Shown here: positions 62,607 through 64,000 of the stretch, in pieces
Position numbering within the stretch: the first letter of the stretch is position 1
How the letters are laid out: the number at the start of each line of letters is the position of its first letter
Source of the DNA: Metabacillus sediminilitoris
GTDB taxonomy: Bacteria; Bacillota; Bacilli; Bacillales; Bacillaceae
Assembly (NCBI RefSeq): GCF_009720625.1
Contig: NZ_CP046266.1
Location: forward strand, 5,127,501 to 5,191,500
Length of the DNA: 64,000 bases
Direction of reading: 5' to 3'
Made by a program: the position numbers and the translations under genes
Notes under the pieces: model-generated
Seen by the model: the letters and a program-made list of their open reading frames with translations, nothing else
Database searches by the model: none
Told to the model about the DNA's origin: nothing

Positions 62607-64000
62607 TTACTTCACATCCAGCTTGTTTGTAATCATGTAATATTCACTTCGCGTTGTCAGCCAATTTTTAACTTTGTTTTCGTTATACGCAACAATGGTG
62701 GAAGGATGCAAGACAAAGGAATTGATCACATTGTCATGGACATAATCAGCCGCCTGCTCTGCAAGCTCAGCTCGTTCTTCTTGACTAACAGTTTGATTGA
62801 GCTTGTCAATAATGGCAGTCAGTTCAGGCTCATGAGCACCGCTAAAGTTGAGAGCGCCAGTTGGATGATAGGTTGCATTTAAATAGTAGCCGGCATCTCC
62901 GCGCGGGGCTGTTAAATTACTATACGTAGCCAAATCCCAATCGCGGTTTGACGCCATGTATTCCTCAGGAATATCGATTTGACGAATTTCAACATCGATT
63001 CCAATTCGTTTAGCGTCCGATTGAAAAACTTGAGCAATTAACGGCAAGTCTGCTCTTGCGCTATAGGTTAAAAGGGTAAATGTAAGCGGCTCTCCGTCTT
63101 TTTGCATTTTCCCCTTTTCAAGTGAATAGCCTGCTTCCTTCAAGTACTTCACAGCTATATCTGTTCCTGTTTCGCTCTGTTCATAAGATGGGGCAAACGG
63201 CAGTGATGGTAAAAATGGCCCAACAGCAGGTTTCGCATAACCTAAAAGAATCGTATCAACAATCTTCTGACGGTCAATCAATGCATCAACAGCACGGCGC
63301 ACATTGACATCCTGCAAACTTTTCCGCTCCATATTCATCGTCATTTGATGGACACGGAATGTCTCAGTTGATTCAACTTTCATCCCATCTTGTGCTTGTA
63401 ATGATTCCAAGCTTTCTACCTCTGGACGATAAACAATATCAACTTGCCCAGACTTCAGTGCTAGCGAACGAGCATTTGCATCCTCATTAAAAGCGAATGT
63501 CACTGAATCAAGATTTGAAGCACCATCCCAATAATCAGCATAACGCTCGAGCTCAAGCTTACTTCCAGGTGTGAATGACTTCAAAGTAAAAGGTCCTGTA
63601 CCGACAGGTTTATTGACAATGTCCTCTTCTGTTACATCAATGATAGAAACATTAGGGTTAACAAGCTCAGAAACAAACTCCGGAAAAGGTTCCTTTGTTG
63701 AAATATGCAATGTGTAGCCATCTGCTTCAATCGTATCGATTTTAAGCGCATGTTGAATCGCAACACTCTCTTTCAGTGCTCGTTCAAGAGAGGCTTTCAC
63801 CGCTTCAGCATCCATTTTCTTCCCATTTTGGAACGTAACATCTTCACGAAGCTTAATCGTCCAATGTTGCCCATCCTCACCTTCCCAGCCTTCTGCCAGC
63901 CATGGTGCAATCGTTAAATTTTCTTCATCTAGCCGGACAAGTGTTTCAGTAATCCCTGCTCTTAGCGGAACATAACTTGTATCAACATGAGGATCGAGAG
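62607..64000 (-). CDS. nikA: Solute-binding lipoprotein of the nickel/peptide ABC importer (partial, N-terminus off the right edge)
   Basis: The frame stays open to base 64000, giving at least 464 residues of an SBP_bac_5 protein. The start visible in the window reads LDPHVDTSYVPLRAGITETL, followed by APWLAEGWE, WTIKLREDVTFQNGKKMDAEAV, KPVGTGPFTLKSF, VNVRRAVDALIDRQKIV and the C-terminal NSFVLHPSTI. The opening and DAEAV block are like nickel and metallophore binding proteins (NikA/CntA), so nickel or a metal chelate is the likely cargo, but peptides cannot be excluded. Signal peptide lies outside the window. Confidence 0.85.
   Translation of the reverse strand, partial: LDPHVDTSYVPLRAGITETLVRLDEENLTIAPWLAEGWEGEDGQHWTIKLREDVTFQNGKKMDAEAVKASLERALKESVAIQHALKIDTIEADGYTLHISTKEPFPEFVSELVNPNVSIIDVTEEDIVNKPVGTGPFTLKSFTPGSKLELERYADYWDGASNLDSVTFAFNEDANARSLALKSGQVDIVYRPEVESLESLQAQDGMKVESTETFRVHQMTMNMERKSLQDVNVRRAVDALIDRQKIVDTILLGYAKPAVGPFLPSLPFAPSYEQSETGTDIAVKYLKEAGYSLEKGKMQKDGEPLTFTLLTYSARADLPLIAQVFQSDAKRIGIDVEIRQIDIPEEYMASNRDWDLATYSNLTAPRGDAGYYLNATYHPTGALNFSGAHEPELTAIIDKLNQTVSQEERAELAEQAADYVHDNVINSFVLHPSTIVAYNENKVKNWLTTRSEYYMITNKLDVK

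Overview
The window is a chromosomal stretch from a low-GC, spore-forming member of the Bacillaceae. The evidence is Bacillus-type ribosome binding sites (AAGGAGG) with frequent GTG and TTG starts, a ComK-family competence regulator, a GerB-type spore germination permease, xpaC/telA, the DUF1659-DUF2922-YvrJ trio, a PspA operon behind a sigma-W-like promoter, and CcpA cre sites at a xylose operon. I saw no rRNA, tRNA, CRISPR array, intact insertion sequence or prophage.

Layout. 0-15 kb: a partial SGNH-hydrolase-like protein, a NERD-domain protein, a large LPXTG-anchored leucine-rich-repeat/FN3 surface protein, an LCP cell-wall ligase behind a sigma-X-like promoter, small membrane proteins, a HisJ-type PHP phosphatase, and a response regulator/kinase operon with two PepSY proteins. 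15-26 kb: envelope stress genes, namely xpaC-telA (sigma-W-like promoter), a SEC-C protein, an O-antigen-ligase-type membrane protein, and a five-gene operon DUF4178-PspA-DUF4247-DUF350-spermidine-synthase-like (second sigma-W-like promoter). 26-32 kb: two secreted phosphodiesterases, an acetate-type transporter, small membrane proteins and several decayed genes. 32-40 kb: a segment bracketed by two inverted copies of a ~165-bp GC-rich repeat. It holds broken CBS-domain and helical genes, an SPFH-like gene with an SH3-domain partner, comK with upstream small ORFs and a canonical K-box, a TIM-barrel enzyme and a MarR/Hpr-like regulator. 40-45 kb: a second SGNH-like paralogue, an orphan germination permease, and the DUF1659/DUF2922/YvrJ trio. 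45-53 kb: D-xylose catabolism (xylA, xylB, a sugar/H+ symporter, aldose epimerase, divergent xylR) with a compact promoter/operator/cre region, then a truncated DUF1537 gene. 53-59 kb: a YdcF-family protein, an HD-GYP phosphodiesterase, a two-gene GNAT (LuxI/FeeM-like) plus ThiF/E1-like unit, a NUMOD3-HTH protein and an HTH protein. 59-64 kb: a five-gene nickel/peptide-type ABC importer running off the right edge.

The most unusual signal is not a gene. Seven intergenic regions carry short-period arrays locked to whole numbers of DNA helical turns. Two are 21-bp arrays of ATTGTCC(GAA) at 2.2 and 9.5 kb. Three are 21-bp arrays of TTGCAA(GAT) at 32.6, 47.9 and 54.7 kb. Two are 52-bp arrays of a hairpin-forming unit at 15.1 and 43.7 kb. 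Within a family the keyword and spacing are kept while the rest drifts, and reading frames differ between loci, so the constraint is at the DNA level. The best candidate for an undescribed enzymatic system is the translationally coupled GNAT-ThiF pair at 56.2-57.6 kb.
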